This document shows positions 16,941 to 26,759 of a stretch of 64,000 nucleotides of DNA, one piece after another. The notes under the pieces were generated by a model. The model searched no databases and was not told the origin of the DNA. It worked only from the letters and a program-made list of their open reading frames with translations. Source of the DNA: Dehalococcoidia bacterium. GTDB lineage: Bacteria; Chloroflexota; Dehalococcoidia; Lucifugimonadales; Lucifugimonadaceae. A program made the translations under genes and the position numbers. Position 1 is the stretch's first letter; each line of letters opens with the position of its first letter. The stretch is from contig JAPYUX010000001.1 of the NCBI GenBank assembly GCA_029940375.1, forward strand, positions 118,446-182,445, written 5' to 3'.

Positions 16941-17882
16941 ATGAATTATTTAGGGAAACATATTATAGATATAGATCATTTAGATAGAAATTACATAGAA
17001 AATATTTTTTCTATAACTCAGAGATTAAAAACTCAAAATGAAGTGAAAAAATCCTTTAATAATAAAAATATTTGCACTCTTTTTTTTGAGGATTCAACTA
17101 GAACAAAATTGAGTTTTGAGAAAGCTTCTAATAATTTGAAAGCAAATTTTCATAATCTAGATCTATCAACTTCCAGTGTTAATAAAGGAGAATCTTTTTT
17201 TAATACAATTAAGACAGTCGAAAGTATTGGCATGGATATTTATATTATACGACATGGATCATCAGGTGCTGCTATATTTGCGGCAAAAAATTTAAGAGGA
17301 ACAGTAATCAATGCGGGTGATGGATCTCATGCTCATCCTACTCAAGCTTTGTCTGATCTTTTTACAATAAAAGAACAAAAAAAAGACTTTACTAAATTAG
17401 AAATTTCTATAGTAGGAGATTTTTTATTTAGTAGAGTTGCAAGATCAAATATTTTAGCTTTTTTGAAGATGGGTTCTAAAGTTAATATTCTTGGTCCTCC
17501 TGAATTAACTTCTCCCCAAATTTCTGATGCTTATGATCAATATAACTCTTTATATCCAGGTAGTTTAAAATTTTACAACGAACTAAAACAGCCTTTAATT
17601 AATTCAGATATTGTCATGGCTTTACGTATTCAAAAAGAAAGATTTAACAAAGAAACAAAAGTAGATTTGGAAAATTATAAATCTAAATGGAGAATAGATA
17701 AAGAAATATTGGCTCAATGTAAAAAAAATATATTGATAATGCATCCAGGACCAATGAATGAGGAATTAGAAATTTCTCATAATGTTGCCCACTCAGACTT
17801 TTCATTGATCAATAAGCAGGTAGAAAATGGTGTTTATGTTAGACAATCCATTATACAAAACATTTTTGAGGGAGAAGATTGA
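16941..17882 (+). CDS. pyrB: aspartate carbamoyltransferase catalytic subunit
   Basis: The protein has 313 residues, the usual catalytic chain length. The carbamoyl-phosphate motif F-E-D-S-T-R-T-K (about residues 49-56), the HPTQALSD motif and the LRIQKER aspartate-binding loop are all present. It condenses carbamoyl phosphate and aspartate to carbamoyl-aspartate. No pyrI regulatory chain is in the window, so it is probably a PyrB trimer with regulation by PyrR. It is 4 bp behind pyrR and ends one base before the TTG start of pyrC. Confidence 0.95.
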   Translation: MNYLGKHIIDIDHLDRNYIENIFSITQRLKTQNEVKKSFNNKNICTLFFEDSTRTKLSFEKASNNLKANFHNLDLSTSSVNKGESFFNTIKTVESIGMDIYIIRHGSSGAAIFAAKNLRGTVINAGDGSHAHPTQALSDLFTIKEQKKDFTKLEISIVGDFLFSRVARSNILAFLKMGSKVNILGPPELTSPQISDAYDQYNSLYPGSLKFYNELKQPLINSDIVMALRIQKERFNKETKVDLENYKSKWRIDKEILAQCKKNILIMHPGPMNEELEISHNVAHSDFSLINKQVENGVYVRQSIIQNIFEGED

Positions 17883-17883
17883 T

Positions 17884-19212
17884 TTGAAAGAAACATTAAT
17901 AACAAATGCCAAACTTATTGATCCTTCAGAAAATTTGAATGATATTTATGATATTTTGATCAAAAATCAGAAAATAGAAATCATTTCAAAAAATATTAAT
18001 AAAAATAATATTCCCAATGTTATTGATGCAAAAGGGAATACAATAAGTCCTGGATTTATTGATCTTCATGTTCATTACCGTGAACCGGGAGAAACATATA
18101 AAGAAAATATTCTAACCGGTTCTATTGCATCTGCTAAGGGAGGATTTACTACTGTTTTAATGATGGCAAACACTAATCCAACAATGGATAATTTGGATAA
18201 GTTAAAACACCAAAAACAGATTATCGAAACTAATTCTATAATAAGAACTTTGCAAACGGCATCAGTTACGCATGAAAGAAAAGGATCTAATTTAGTAGAT
18301 ATTGATACACTTTCAGAGTTTGGTGTATTGGCTTTTTCAAATGATGGGGATGCAATTGAGAAAAAAAGCACCTTAGAAAAAGCTCTAATTCTTACTACCA
18401 AAAATAACAGACCAATACTTGAACACTGTGAAGATCCAAACTTGATAGATCAAGGAACAGTTAATGATGGATCTATAGCCATAAGATTAGGACTTCTGTC
18501 GAGATCAAAACAAGCAGAAATAAATATTCTCAAAAGAGACATTTCAATAGCAAAAAAAAATAATGGTTGGATATATTTCCAACATATTACATCTAAAAAA
18601 AGTTTAGATCTTATAAAAGAAGCAAAATTAAGTGGATTAAGAATTAATGCAGAAGTTACTCCAAATCATTTGTTTATGAATGAAAATTGGATTTATGGTA
18701 AAAAAGGCCAAAAAGTGGATTTTTTAGATTTTGATTCTTATGATACGAATACAAAAGTGAATCCTCCATTACGGGACGAGAGCGATAGAATCGCTTTGAT
18801 AGAAGCTGTTAATAATGGGATCATAGATATAATTGCTACAGATCATGCACCACATTCTAAAGGGGATAAATTGAATCTCTTTGACTCCGCTCCTGCAGGC
18901 ATAAATTCAGCTGAAACTGCTGTTCCAATTTTGGTAACTTTATCAAAAAGTGATAAATTGAATTTCAATTCCATTGTTGAAAAAATGGCAAATAATCCAG
19001 GACAAATTATTAATGATATTTCTGGTCTTAAAATTGGGAAAATCAAAGAAGGATATGAAGCAGATTTGACTATTATTGATACAGATGCTGAACAATTTAT
19101 TGATGAAGATTTTTTTGTATCAAAAAGTACAAATTCTCCTATTATAGGAATGGTCTTGAAAGGTAAAGTATTAAAAACAATCTACCAAGGAGAAATTGTT
19201 TACGAAAGTTAA
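17884..19212 (+). CDS. pyrC: dihydroorotase
   Basis: The protein has 442 residues, class I dihydroorotase size. The zinc ligands of the amidohydrolase fold are visible: D-L-H-V-H-Y-R near residue 60, later histidines (LEHCEDP, F-Q-H-I-T) and the catalytic aspartate in ATDHAPH. It closes carbamoyl-aspartate to dihydroorotate. The frame is open back to 17827 inside pyrB, but the TTG at 17884 follows GGGAG by nine bases and one base after the pyrB stop, and gives the normal N-terminus (K-E-T-L-I-T-N-A). This start implies tight coupling to pyrB. Confidence 0.94.
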   Translation: MKETLITNAKLIDPSENLNDIYDILIKNQKIEIISKNINKNNIPNVIDAKGNTISPGFIDLHVHYREPGETYKENILTGSIASAKGGFTTVLMMANTNPTMDNLDKLKHQKQIIETNSIIRTLQTASVTHERKGSNLVDIDTLSEFGVLAFSNDGDAIEKKSTLEKALILTTKNNRPILEHCEDPNLIDQGTVNDGSIAIRLGLLSRSKQAEINILKRDISIAKKNNGWIYFQHITSKKSLDLIKEAKLSGLRINAEVTPNHLFMNENWIYGKKGQKVDFLDFDSYDTNTKVNPPLRDESDRIALIEAVNNGIIDIIATDHAPHSKGDKLNLFDSAPAGINSAETAVPILVTLSKSDKLNFNSIVEKMANNPGQIINDISGLKIGKIKEGYEADLTIIDTDAEQFIDEDFFVSKSTNSPIIGMVLKGKVLKTIYQGEIVYES

Positions 19213-19215
19213 AGT

Positions 19216-20328
19216 ATGAATAATAAAATTAAGAATTTAATATTAGAAGATGGTTCTATCTTTTCTGGTTATACATTTGGATTTAATAGTGAAAAAGAAA
19301 TTGTTGGCGAAGTGGTTTTTAATACTTCTATGACAGGATATCAAGAAATGTTAACAGACCCTTCTTATCGAGGACAAATTTTGGTTCCAACATATCCAAT
19401 GATTGGGAATTATGGTATTAGTAATTCCGATATAGAATCCTCTGAAATTCAAGTAAAAGGATTTGTAGTCAGACAATATAGTGATAAACCTTCTCACAAT
19501 AATTCAGTTATGAATATTTCTGAATATTTATATCAAAACAAAATAGTAGGAATTTTTGGGGTAGATACCAGAGCTATTGTTAGAAAAATCCGAAAAGCAG
19601 GTGTAATGACAGGAATAATAACTTCTAATTCAGAGATAAAAAAAGTTTTAACAAATATAAAAAACAAACTCTCTTATGACGAACAAAATTTAGTTGCTGA
19701 AGTTTCTACTACAAATGCATACAAAGAAATAAAGCTAAAATCTTTAAAAAAAATTGCTATAATTGACTTTGGAGTTAAGCATAACATATTAAGATTATTG
19801 AAAAAGAGATCTTGTAGCCTCACAATTTTCCCATATAATTCAAGTTCTAATGACATTCTATCTGCACGTCCAGATGGAATTGTTTTATCTCCAGGGCCAG
19901 GAGATCCGAACAATTTACAAAATATTTTAAAAGATATAAAAGAAATTATCAATTCAGGTATTCCAATATTGGGAATATGTTTGGGGCATCAATTAATTGC
20001 AAAAGCTTTAGGAGCTAAAACTTTTAAATTACCATTTGGCCACAGAGGAGGAAATCAACCAGTAAAAGATATAAAAAATAATAGAGTTTATATTACCGCG
20101 CAGAATCATGGATATGCTGTAGAAAAAGTTAATTTTCCCAAACAATTAGAAATCACACATATCAATTTAAATGATGATACTGTTTCTGGACTAAAACATA
20201 AAACTAAACCAATATTTTCTATCCAATATCATTCAGAAGCTTCTCCAGGACCAAAAGATTCTGAATATATTTTTGATGAATTTATAAAACTTATAGAATA
20301 TACCCAAGGATCAAATAATGATAAGTAA
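19216..20328 (+). CDS. carA: carbamoyl-phosphate synthase small subunit
   Basis: The protein has 370 residues. The N-terminal CPSase small domain (LEDGSIFSGYTFG to about residue 150) is followed by a class I glutamine amidotransferase domain. The nucleophile is the cysteine of G-I-C-L-G-H-Q, and the His/Glu pair lies in QYHSEASPGP near residues 336-345. It releases ammonia from glutamine for CarB. It begins 3 bp after pyrC and overlaps carB by 11 bp, so the two subunits should be made in equal amounts. Confidence 0.96.
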   Translation: MNNKIKNLILEDGSIFSGYTFGFNSEKEIVGEVVFNTSMTGYQEMLTDPSYRGQILVPTYPMIGNYGISNSDIESSEIQVKGFVVRQYSDKPSHNNSVMNISEYLYQNKIVGIFGVDTRAIVRKIRKAGVMTGIITSNSEIKKVLTNIKNKLSYDEQNLVAEVSTTNAYKEIKLKSLKKIAIIDFGVKHNILRLLKKRSCSLTIFPYNSSSNDILSARPDGIVLSPGPGDPNNLQNILKDIKEIINSGIPILGICLGHQLIAKALGAKTFKLPFGHRGGNQPVKDIKNNRVYITAQNHGYAVEKVNFPKQLEITHINLNDDTVSGLKHKTKPIFSIQYHSEASPGPKDSEYIFDEFIKLIEYTQGSNNDK

Positions 20329-23300
20329 ATCTGTTTTAGTGATAGGTTCAGGTCCGATAATCATAGGACAGGCGGCAGAATTTGATTATGCAGGTGCGCA
20401 GGCATGTAAGTCTTTAAGAGAAGAAGGTTATAAGGTAATTTTACTAAATTCTAATCCTGCAACAATTATGACAGACACAGATATAGCAGATCGTGTTTAT
20501 ATCGAACCTCTTACGGTGGAAATTGTTGAAGATATATTAATAAAAGAGAATCCCTTTGGCATTCTTGGAACCTTAGGAGGTCAAACAGGTTTAAATTTAA
20601 CAGCAGAATTACATAAAATAGGATTACTTGATAAATATAATGTAAAAATTTTGGGAACATCAATAAAATCAATTGAAGTTGCTGAAGATAGAGACAAATT
20701 TAGATCATTTCTACTTGATATTAATCAACCGACACCTCCATCAGAAGCAGTAAACAATTATATAGATGCATTAAATGCAGCTGAAAAAATTGGATATCCA
20801 GTTGTAGTAAGACCAGCCTATACTTTAGGTGGAACTGGAGGTGGAATAGCTAATAATAAATTAGATTTAAAAGATATTGTCAACTCAGGAATTACTTTAT
20901 CGAGAGTTGGACAAGTTTTGATAGAAAAATCTTTGTTTGGATGGAAGGAAATTGAGTACGAAGTTATGAGAGATAATAATGGTAATGTTATAACTATTTG
21001 TAATATGGAAAATATTGATCCCATGGGCGTTCATACTGGAGATTCGATAGTAGTTGCTCCTTCTCAAACATTAAATGATAAAGAATATCAAATGTTACGA
21101 ACAGCTAGTTTAGATATTATAACTAAATTGAATATTAAGGGTGCTTGTAATGTTCAATTAGCTTTGAAACCATCTAATATAGTCAAAGAATCCATTGGAA
21201 AAGATTTTTCTGAAGATCCAGAATATTACGTGATAGAAGTTAATCCAAGAGTTTCAAGATCATCCGCTCTTGCTTCAAAAGCAACTGGGTATCCAATAGC
21301 TAGAATCGCATCCAAAATTGCAGTTGGAAAAAACTTGGATGAAATAACTAATCCGGTAACGGGAAAAACATTTTCTGTTTTTGAACCTTCTTTAGACTAT
21401 TGTGTTGTGAAAATCCCTAGATGGCCTTTTGATAAATTTCCTAATGGGAATAGAACTTTGGGTACTCAAATGAAAGCGACGGGCGAAGTTATGGGAATTG
21501 AAAGATCATTTGAAGCTGCACTTTTGAAATCCATCAGGTCTTTAGAAAACAATAAACCTGATCTAATGTGTCAATCAGATATATTGGACACTAATGATCC
21601 TACTGATGATAGATTATGGATTTTAGCTGAACGTTTACGTAAAGGATCAGATGCTGTAACAGAGACTAAAAGAACTTATATTGATTATTGGTTTACCAGT
21701 GCATTAGAAAACATAATTGATATGGAGAAAGAGATCAATAAAAAGAAATTAGACTTGAATTTGTTACGTAGAGCAAAAACTATGGGTTTTTCTGATGCAT
21801 ACATAGCCAAAATAAAAAATTTATCAGAATCAAATGTAAGGATTATACGAAAAAAATTAAATATACTACCAATATTTAAAATGGTTGATACTTGTGCAGC
21901 AGAATTTGAAGCAGTTACTCCTTATTTTTATAGTACTTATGATGAAGAAAATGAAGCCATTCCTTTAAGTGGTAAAAAAGCTCTTGTTTTGGGTTCAGGT
22001 CCCATACGTATTGGGCAAGGAATCGAGTTTGATTACTGTTCAGTGCATGCGTCAATGTCATTAAAAGAAAATGGTGTAAAATCTATTCTAATAAACTCAA
22101 ATCCAGAAACAGTTTCGACTGATTTTGATACTTCTTCAAGACTTTATTTTGAACCATTAGATTTTGAAAGCATTTTAGATATTTTAGAGAATGAATCTGC
22201 TGATTCAAATTTGATATCTACTTTGGTACAATTTGGTGGACAAACTGCTATTAATATGTCTCAAGAATTAGGTAAAAATAATGCTCCTATACTTGGATCA
22301 AGTGCTGAAGTTATAAATTTAGCTTCAGATCGTTCAGAGTTTGAAGCTATCGCTAAAAAATCTCTAGTAAGGCAGCCAGCTGGTGGGTCAGTTACTAAAC
22401 TAAATGATGCAAAGAAAATAGCTGAAAAAGTTGGATATCCAGTAATTCTGAGGCCTTCTTATGTTTTGGGAGGTAGGGCTATGGAAATAATTTATTCTGA
22501 GAAAGATTTATCCAGCTATTTTAAAAGAGCTCAAAGTTTTGTTAGAGGACAATCTATTTTGGTAGATCAATATATTAACGGTATTGAAATAGAAGTTGAT
22601 GCTTTATGTGATACTGAGGAAATATTAATTCCAGGAATTATGCAACATGTAGAACGAGCTGGTATCCATTCAGGAGACTCAATAGCAATTTATCCAGCAT
22701 TCGATTTATCACAGGAAGAAAAAAATGCAATAGTTGATGCTACGAAAAGTTTAGGGATAACTTTAGGTATAAAAGGATTAATGAATATTCAATTCATTGT
22801 TAAAAGAGATAATAAATCTAAATTCATACTTTTTGTTATTGAAGTTAATCCAAGATCTAGTCGTACTATCCCATTTATTTCTAAAGTTACTGGTGTCCCA
22901 ATGGTCAAATTAGCAACCCAGATCATGTTGAATGAAAAATTATCTGATTTACCTTATGGTATAGGATTAAGAAAAGATTTAAATTTATTCGCTGTAAAGG
23001 CTCCAGTTTTTTCAATGTCAAAATTATCTGGAGTGGACACTTTTTTAGGGCCTGAAATGAAATCTACTGGTGAAGTTATGGGAATAGATAAAGATTTTCA
23101 TGTAGCTATAAAAAAAGCTTTTATTTCTAAGGGAATTGAAATAAATAACCAAACTCCTTTTTTGTTATCTATTGCTGATCGAGATAAGATTGAAGCGACA
23201 GGGTTTATTAAACAATTAGTTGAAAACGGAAATAAATTATTTGCTACAGAAGGGACCTATAAATTTATAAAAACATTAGGTTATGAAGTTATTATGGTTA

Positions 23301-23536
23301 ACAAAATCCTTTCCAGATCTAATACTGTTCTGGATATAATAGATGAAGGAAAAGTAGGAGCTATTCTTAATACAGTAACTGGAGATAGAACTTCTTTACA
23401 AGATGGATATTATATCCGCAGAAGAGCAACTGAGTCATCTATACCATGTTACACTTCAATAGATACTGCTTTAGCATCTATTATGGCTATTTCAGACGAA
23501 AAAATTAACGCAAAAGCAATAAATGATTATTATTAA
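20318..23536 (+). CDS. carB: carbamoyl-phosphate synthase large subunit
   Basis: The protein has 1072 residues, full length. It shows two homologous ATP-grasp halves (each starting V-L-V-x-G-S-G-P-I at about residues 5 and 563, the second with R-I-G-Q-G-I-E-F) and a C-terminal MGS-like allosteric domain from about 940 carrying FATEGTYKF. It makes carbamoyl phosphate from bicarbonate, ammonia and two ATP for both pyrimidine and arginine synthesis. It is the last gene of the pyr operon and ends 1 bp before a convergent methyltransferase gene, with no clear terminator between. pyrD and pyrE are missing from the window; pyrF lies 3.2 kb downstream. Confidence 0.97.
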   Translation: MISKSVLVIGSGPIIIGQAAEFDYAGAQACKSLREEGYKVILLNSNPATIMTDTDIADRVYIEPLTVEIVEDILIKENPFGILGTLGGQTGLNLTAELHKIGLLDKYNVKILGTSIKSIEVAEDRDKFRSFLLDINQPTPPSEAVNNYIDALNAAEKIGYPVVVRPAYTLGGTGGGIANNKLDLKDIVNSGITLSRVGQVLIEKSLFGWKEIEYEVMRDNNGNVITICNMENIDPMGVHTGDSIVVAPSQTLNDKEYQMLRTASLDIITKLNIKGACNVQLALKPSNIVKESIGKDFSEDPEYYVIEVNPRVSRSSALASKATGYPIARIASKIAVGKNLDEITNPVTGKTFSVFEPSLDYCVVKIPRWPFDKFPNGNRTLGTQMKATGEVMGIERSFEAALLKSIRSLENNKPDLMCQSDILDTNDPTDDRLWILAERLRKGSDAVTETKRTYIDYWFTSALENIIDMEKEINKKKLDLNLLRRAKTMGFSDAYIAKIKNLSESNVRIIRKKLNILPIFKMVDTCAAEFEAVTPYFYSTYDEENEAIPLSGKKALVLGSGPIRIGQGIEFDYCSVHASMSLKENGVKSILINSNPETVSTDFDTSSRLYFEPLDFESILDILENESADSNLISTLVQFGGQTAINMSQELGKNNAPILGSSAEVINLASDRSEFEAIAKKSLVRQPAGGSVTKLNDAKKIAEKVGYPVILRPSYVLGGRAMEIIYSEKDLSSYFKRAQSFVRGQSILVDQYINGIEIEVDALCDTEEILIPGIMQHVERAGIHSGDSIAIYPAFDLSQEEKNAIVDATKSLGITLGIKGLMNIQFIVKRDNKSKFILFVIEVNPRSSRTIPFISKVTGVPMVKLATQIMLNEKLSDLPYGIGLRKDLNLFAVKAPVFSMSKLSGVDTFLGPEMKSTGEVMGIDKDFHVAIKKAFISKGIEINNQTPFLLSIADRDKIEATGFIKQLVENGNKLFATEGTYKFIKTLGYEVIMVNKILSRSNTVLDIIDEGKVGAILNTVTGDRTSLQDGYYIRRRATESSIPCYTSIDTALASIMAISDEKINAKAINDYY

Positions 23537-23537
23537 A

Positions 23538-24362
23538 TTAAATTGCTATTGCTCTCACAGAAAGCCAATTTCTTGGAACAGAATCTAATTCCATTTCTTT
23601 AAATATTTGTCTAAGAGATTTTTGTAAGGTTTTTTTCCCATATTCTAGAGGAACTCCAGGTAATATACCTTCAATCCAATCTTTAAATTCACTAATATAA
23701 TGGAATCCATCAACTGGTACATTGTAGGAGGTTGCATTTACATACTCTACTTTGAAGCCGGTATCTTTCAATAAATTAACATAATCCTCGGGACTTAAGT
23801 GTCTTCGTGAGGAAACTTTTTCACTTCTGATAGGTTTAAGTTTGTAATCTTTATAAAGTAATCTTATGGCTCTAAACATCCATTTCCTATAGAACTCTTG
23901 TGAATCTTCTGGATGAGATCCATCATAAAAAGAAGTGTTAAAAGCTAGCACACCTTTGTTATTCAATTTGTGTTTAATATCCCTTAGAAGCTTTTCCTTA
24001 TCTTGAACATAATGAATAGAATTACAGTAAACCATTGCATCTGCTTTTTCCACTATGGCATCAGTTAGATTTTGTACTTCAGAATGAATAAATTTTACTA
24101 TTTTTGACCTTTCTAATTCATTCGCAGCGGTTCTAAGAGCACTCTTTGAACTATCAACAGCATAAATAACTGAATCTTTAGCTGATCTAATTCTTTCAAG
24201 AATCAACTTCGTAATATTTCCAGTTCCACAACCTAGATCAACTATTGACTTTTTATCATCAATTTTTGCAAGTTCAATAAATTCTGAATTTATTGAACTG
24301 TAAAACGGTAAGTTCGCAAATGCGTTGAATGCATATTCCTCATTTTTAGATTTTTCAGCCAT
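23538..24362 (-). CDS. class I SAM-dependent methyltransferase
   Basis: The protein has 274 residues. The SAM-binding motif I reads IVDLGCGTGNITKL (about residues 36-49), motif II an acidic AVDSS, and later N-K-G-V-L-A-F-N post-motif. The C-terminal 120 residues (DYKLKPIRSEKVSSRRHLSPEDY onward) resemble small-molecule methyltransferases of the UbiE/Trans-aconitate type. The substrate is unknown. It is a single gene, convergent with carB and divergent from modA by 67 bp. Confidence 0.82.
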   Translation of the reverse strand: MAEKSKNEEYAFNAFANLPFYSSINSEFIELAKIDDKKSIVDLGCGTGNITKLILERIRSAKDSVIYAVDSSKSALRTAANELERSKIVKFIHSEVQNLTDAIVEKADAMVYCNSIHYVQDKEKLLRDIKHKLNNKGVLAFNTSFYDGSHPEDSQEFYRKWMFRAIRLLYKDYKLKPIRSEKVSSRRHLSPEDYVNLLKDTGFKVEYVNATSYNVPVDGFHYISEFKDWIEGILPGVPLEYGKKTLQKSLRQIFKEMELDSVPRNWLSVRAIAI

Positions 24363-24429
24363 GATTTTTTATTTTTGTATCGATATTAAAGTATATTATA
24401 TATTTTGGATATTAAAATTTCCTTAGATA

Positions 24430-25158
24430 ATGAGTATTATACGATTAATAATTTTATTTTCATTTGTTTTCTTCTTTTTCTCATGTTCTCAAAGATCAGA
24501 GATTTTTATGGTAGCAGCTTCAATGAATAATTTAATGAATGACATTCAATCGGAAAGCCCTCAATTTAAAGATATTCCGATTAGTTATGGAGGTTCAATT
24601 TCAATTGTAAGAAGAATTGAGAACAATAAGAGAGGAGTTGGAGCCGTGTTACTTTCTTCAGAAGAATCCTTTGATATTTTAGACAAACTAGGGTATCTAG
24701 ACAATGAATTATCTTATACTTTTGCTTCTAACTCTTTAGTTTTAATTGGGAAAACCAATATGAAAATACAAGCTACTAAAGATATAGAATCCATTGAGAA
24801 AAAAATTGTTATTGCAGATCCCAAAATTGCACCAGCTGGAATATATTCTCTTCAATCACTTGGATCTTTAAATCAAGAATTTCTTGATGAAAACGTTATA
24901 TTTGCTGGAGATGTCAGTTCAGTAGTTGGGTCAGTTAAAAATAATATAAATTTTGTTGGGATAGTATATAAAACTGATGCAATATCACATAATCTCAAAG
25001 TTTTATTTGAATTTCCAACAAATTCACATGATAAAATTTTGTATAAACTTGGGGTATTAAATAATAATTCTGAGGATGGTATTTTGAAATATGTTGAATT
25101 CTTAAAATCAAGTTTTGTAAAACAGAAACTTGTTGATCATGGATATTTGGTTGAGTAA
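24430..25158 (+). CDS. modA: molybdate ABC transporter substrate-binding lipoprotein
   Basis: The protein has 242 residues. A lipoprotein signal ends F-F-S-C (Cys19). The mature part starts with the ModA pattern M-V-A-A-S-M-N-N-L (oxyanion-binding serine), then Y-G-G-S-I-S (second serine) and D-P-K-I-A-P-A-G-I-Y, the ModA-typical loop. It is followed by a permease and an ATPase, which makes this a molybdate or tungstate importer. The oxyanion specificity cannot be fixed from sequence; the protein is rather divergent. No Shine-Dalgarno is seen before the ATG. Confidence 0.82.
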   Translation: MSIIRLIILFSFVFFFFSCSQRSEIFMVAASMNNLMNDIQSESPQFKDIPISYGGSISIVRRIENNKRGVGAVLLSSEESFDILDKLGYLDNELSYTFASNSLVLIGKTNMKIQATKDIESIEKKIVIADPKIAPAGIYSLQSLGSLNQEFLDENVIFAGDVSSVVGSVKNNINFVGIVYKTDAISHNLKVLFEFPTNSHDKILYKLGVLNNNSEDGILKYVEFLKSSFVKQKLVDHGYLVE

Positions 25159-25160
25159 TT

Positions 25161-25784
25161 ATGGATATAATTAGTGCTCTCATAATCACTTTGAAAATTT
25201 CAGTAATCTCGACTCTTTTAAGTTTTGTTTTTTCCATATTTTTTTCTTTTTTATCTATGAGATTCAAATATTTAAGTTTCCCAATAAACATTATTGCAAC
25301 CTTACCATTGGCTTTACCTCCTGTTCTTACTGGATACTTTCTAATATTTGTAAGTAGAGGTTATCTTTCTTTTCACTGGATGGGTGGAAGTATTGCATGT
25401 GCCATTATTGCTTTACCTCTGGTATATCGAACTATGTTGAATACGTTCTATGCAATTGATTTTTCTATTTTTAATACTGCAAGAATTTTTGGAGCTAATA
25501 AATTTCAAGCATTTTATTATGTAATATTTCCTAATATAAGAAATGGGATTTTTTCAGCTATATTTTTGGGATTCATGAGATCGATTTCTGAATTTGGAGC
25601 TAGTATGGTCATTGCAGGGAACATTTCTGGAGAAACACAAACTTTATCTTCTGCTATCTTCACAGCAATACAAATTGGGGATTCAAATAAGATTTTTTTA
25701 CTTTCTTTTCTATCAATTCTCTTAGCAATTTTGACTATATTGACATTTTCAATAATAAATAAAAACAGGAGATTTATTTTTTGA
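25161..25784 (+). CDS. modB: molybdate ABC transporter permease
   Basis: The protein has 207 residues with five to six membrane helices, shorter than average but complete. The ABC-permease EAA loop is present (A-R-I-F-G-A-N-K-F-Q-A-F, about residues 112-123, followed by R-S-I-S-E-F-G-A). P-L-A-L-P-P-V-L-T-G-Y is typical of ModB. It sits 2 bp after modA and overlaps modC by the TTGA at its stop. Confidence 0.88.
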   Translation: MDIISALIITLKISVISTLLSFVFSIFFSFLSMRFKYLSFPINIIATLPLALPPVLTGYFLIFVSRGYLSFHWMGGSIACAIIALPLVYRTMLNTFYAIDFSIFNTARIFGANKFQAFYYVIFPNIRNGIFSAIFLGFMRSISEFGASMVIAGNISGETQTLSSAIFTAIQIGDSNKIFLLSFLSILLAILTILTFSIINKNRRFIF

Positions 25785-26755
25785 TTAAGGATTCTTTAAA
25801 ATTCAATTTTACTACTCATTTAAATTCTTTTAAATTACAAGCTCAGTCAGAGTTTCAAAATGGAATAAATGCCTTATGGGGAAAATCTGGAAGTGGAAAA
25901 ACTACATTTTTCAATTCTTTGTCAGGATTATTAAAGAAAATTGAAGGAGAAATCATTTTTAAAGATAAGAAATTTTTTTTCTCTGGAGAAAATTTAAATC
26001 TTAGCCCCGAAAATAGAAATTTAGCTTACGTTGAACAACAAAATATGCTTTTTAATAATATGAATGTGATAAAAAATATAGAATTCGGGTACAAATTTTC
26101 TAAACAAATTAAAAAACAAATAACACCATCTGATGCTATAAGTTTATTTGATCTTAAAGAATATGAATTCTCATCAATTAATCAACTTTCTGGAGGACAA
26201 CTTCAAAGAGTGGCTCTAGCTAGGGCCTTTGCATCCAATTCACCGTTGATGTTACTCGATGAACCTCTTAATGCTTTAGATTTAAGTTCTCGCAAAACAA
26301 TAATGCAAACGATAAATGATTTAAATAAATCACTTGAAAATATGATAATAATGGTTACTCATTCTCCTTTGGAAGTTTTGAATTACGCTGATGCTATTCT
26401 TCATGTCGATAATGGAAAAGCTGAAAAAAAACTTTCTAAATCTAATTTGTTGAATTATTTGTCAGATGAAGAAGTGATAAATGAAATTCATCAAAAGTCT
26501 TCAAAATTTTACGGAAATTTTTTTTCGTCTAAAAACGTTATTTTAGTTAGAAATTCATTCGATCAAATAAGCGAAGGTTTTGATTTTTCTGGAAATATAA
26601 AATCAATAATAAAAAATGATGATAATTATTTAATCGAAATATTGAGCGAAAATAAATACTTTGTTAATATATCCATAGATTTATTTTCTAATTTGCATTT
26701 ATCTCTTGAAGACAAAATATACTGCTTTGTTTATCAAAATTTAATATTAGAATAG
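25781..26755 (+). CDS. modC: molybdate ABC transporter ATP-binding protein
   Basis: The protein has 324 residues. Walker A is G-K-S-G-S-G-K-T (about residues 34-41), the signature is L-S-G-G-Q-L-Q-R and Walker B is L-M-L-L-D-E-P. The C-terminal 70 residues look like a TOBE domain (GNIKSIIKNDDNYLIEI), where ModC binds oxyanion. It starts with TTG overlapping the modB stop, with AGGAG nine bases upstream. With mogA at the right edge of the window, it implies molybdenum- or tungsten-cofactor enzymes in this organism. Confidence 0.9.
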   Translation: MIKDSLKFNFTTHLNSFKLQAQSEFQNGINALWGKSGSGKTTFFNSLSGLLKKIEGEIIFKDKKFFFSGENLNLSPENRNLAYVEQQNMLFNNMNVIKNIEFGYKFSKQIKKQITPSDAISLFDLKEYEFSSINQLSGGQLQRVALARAFASNSPLMLLDEPLNALDLSSRKTIMQTINDLNKSLENMIIMVTHSPLEVLNYADAILHVDNGKAEKKLSKSNLLNYLSDEEVINEIHQKSSKFYGNFFSSKNVILVRNSFDQISEGFDFSGNIKSIIKNDDNYLIEILSENKYFVNISIDLFSNLHLSLEDKIYCFVYQNLILE

Positions 26756-26759
26756 AAAT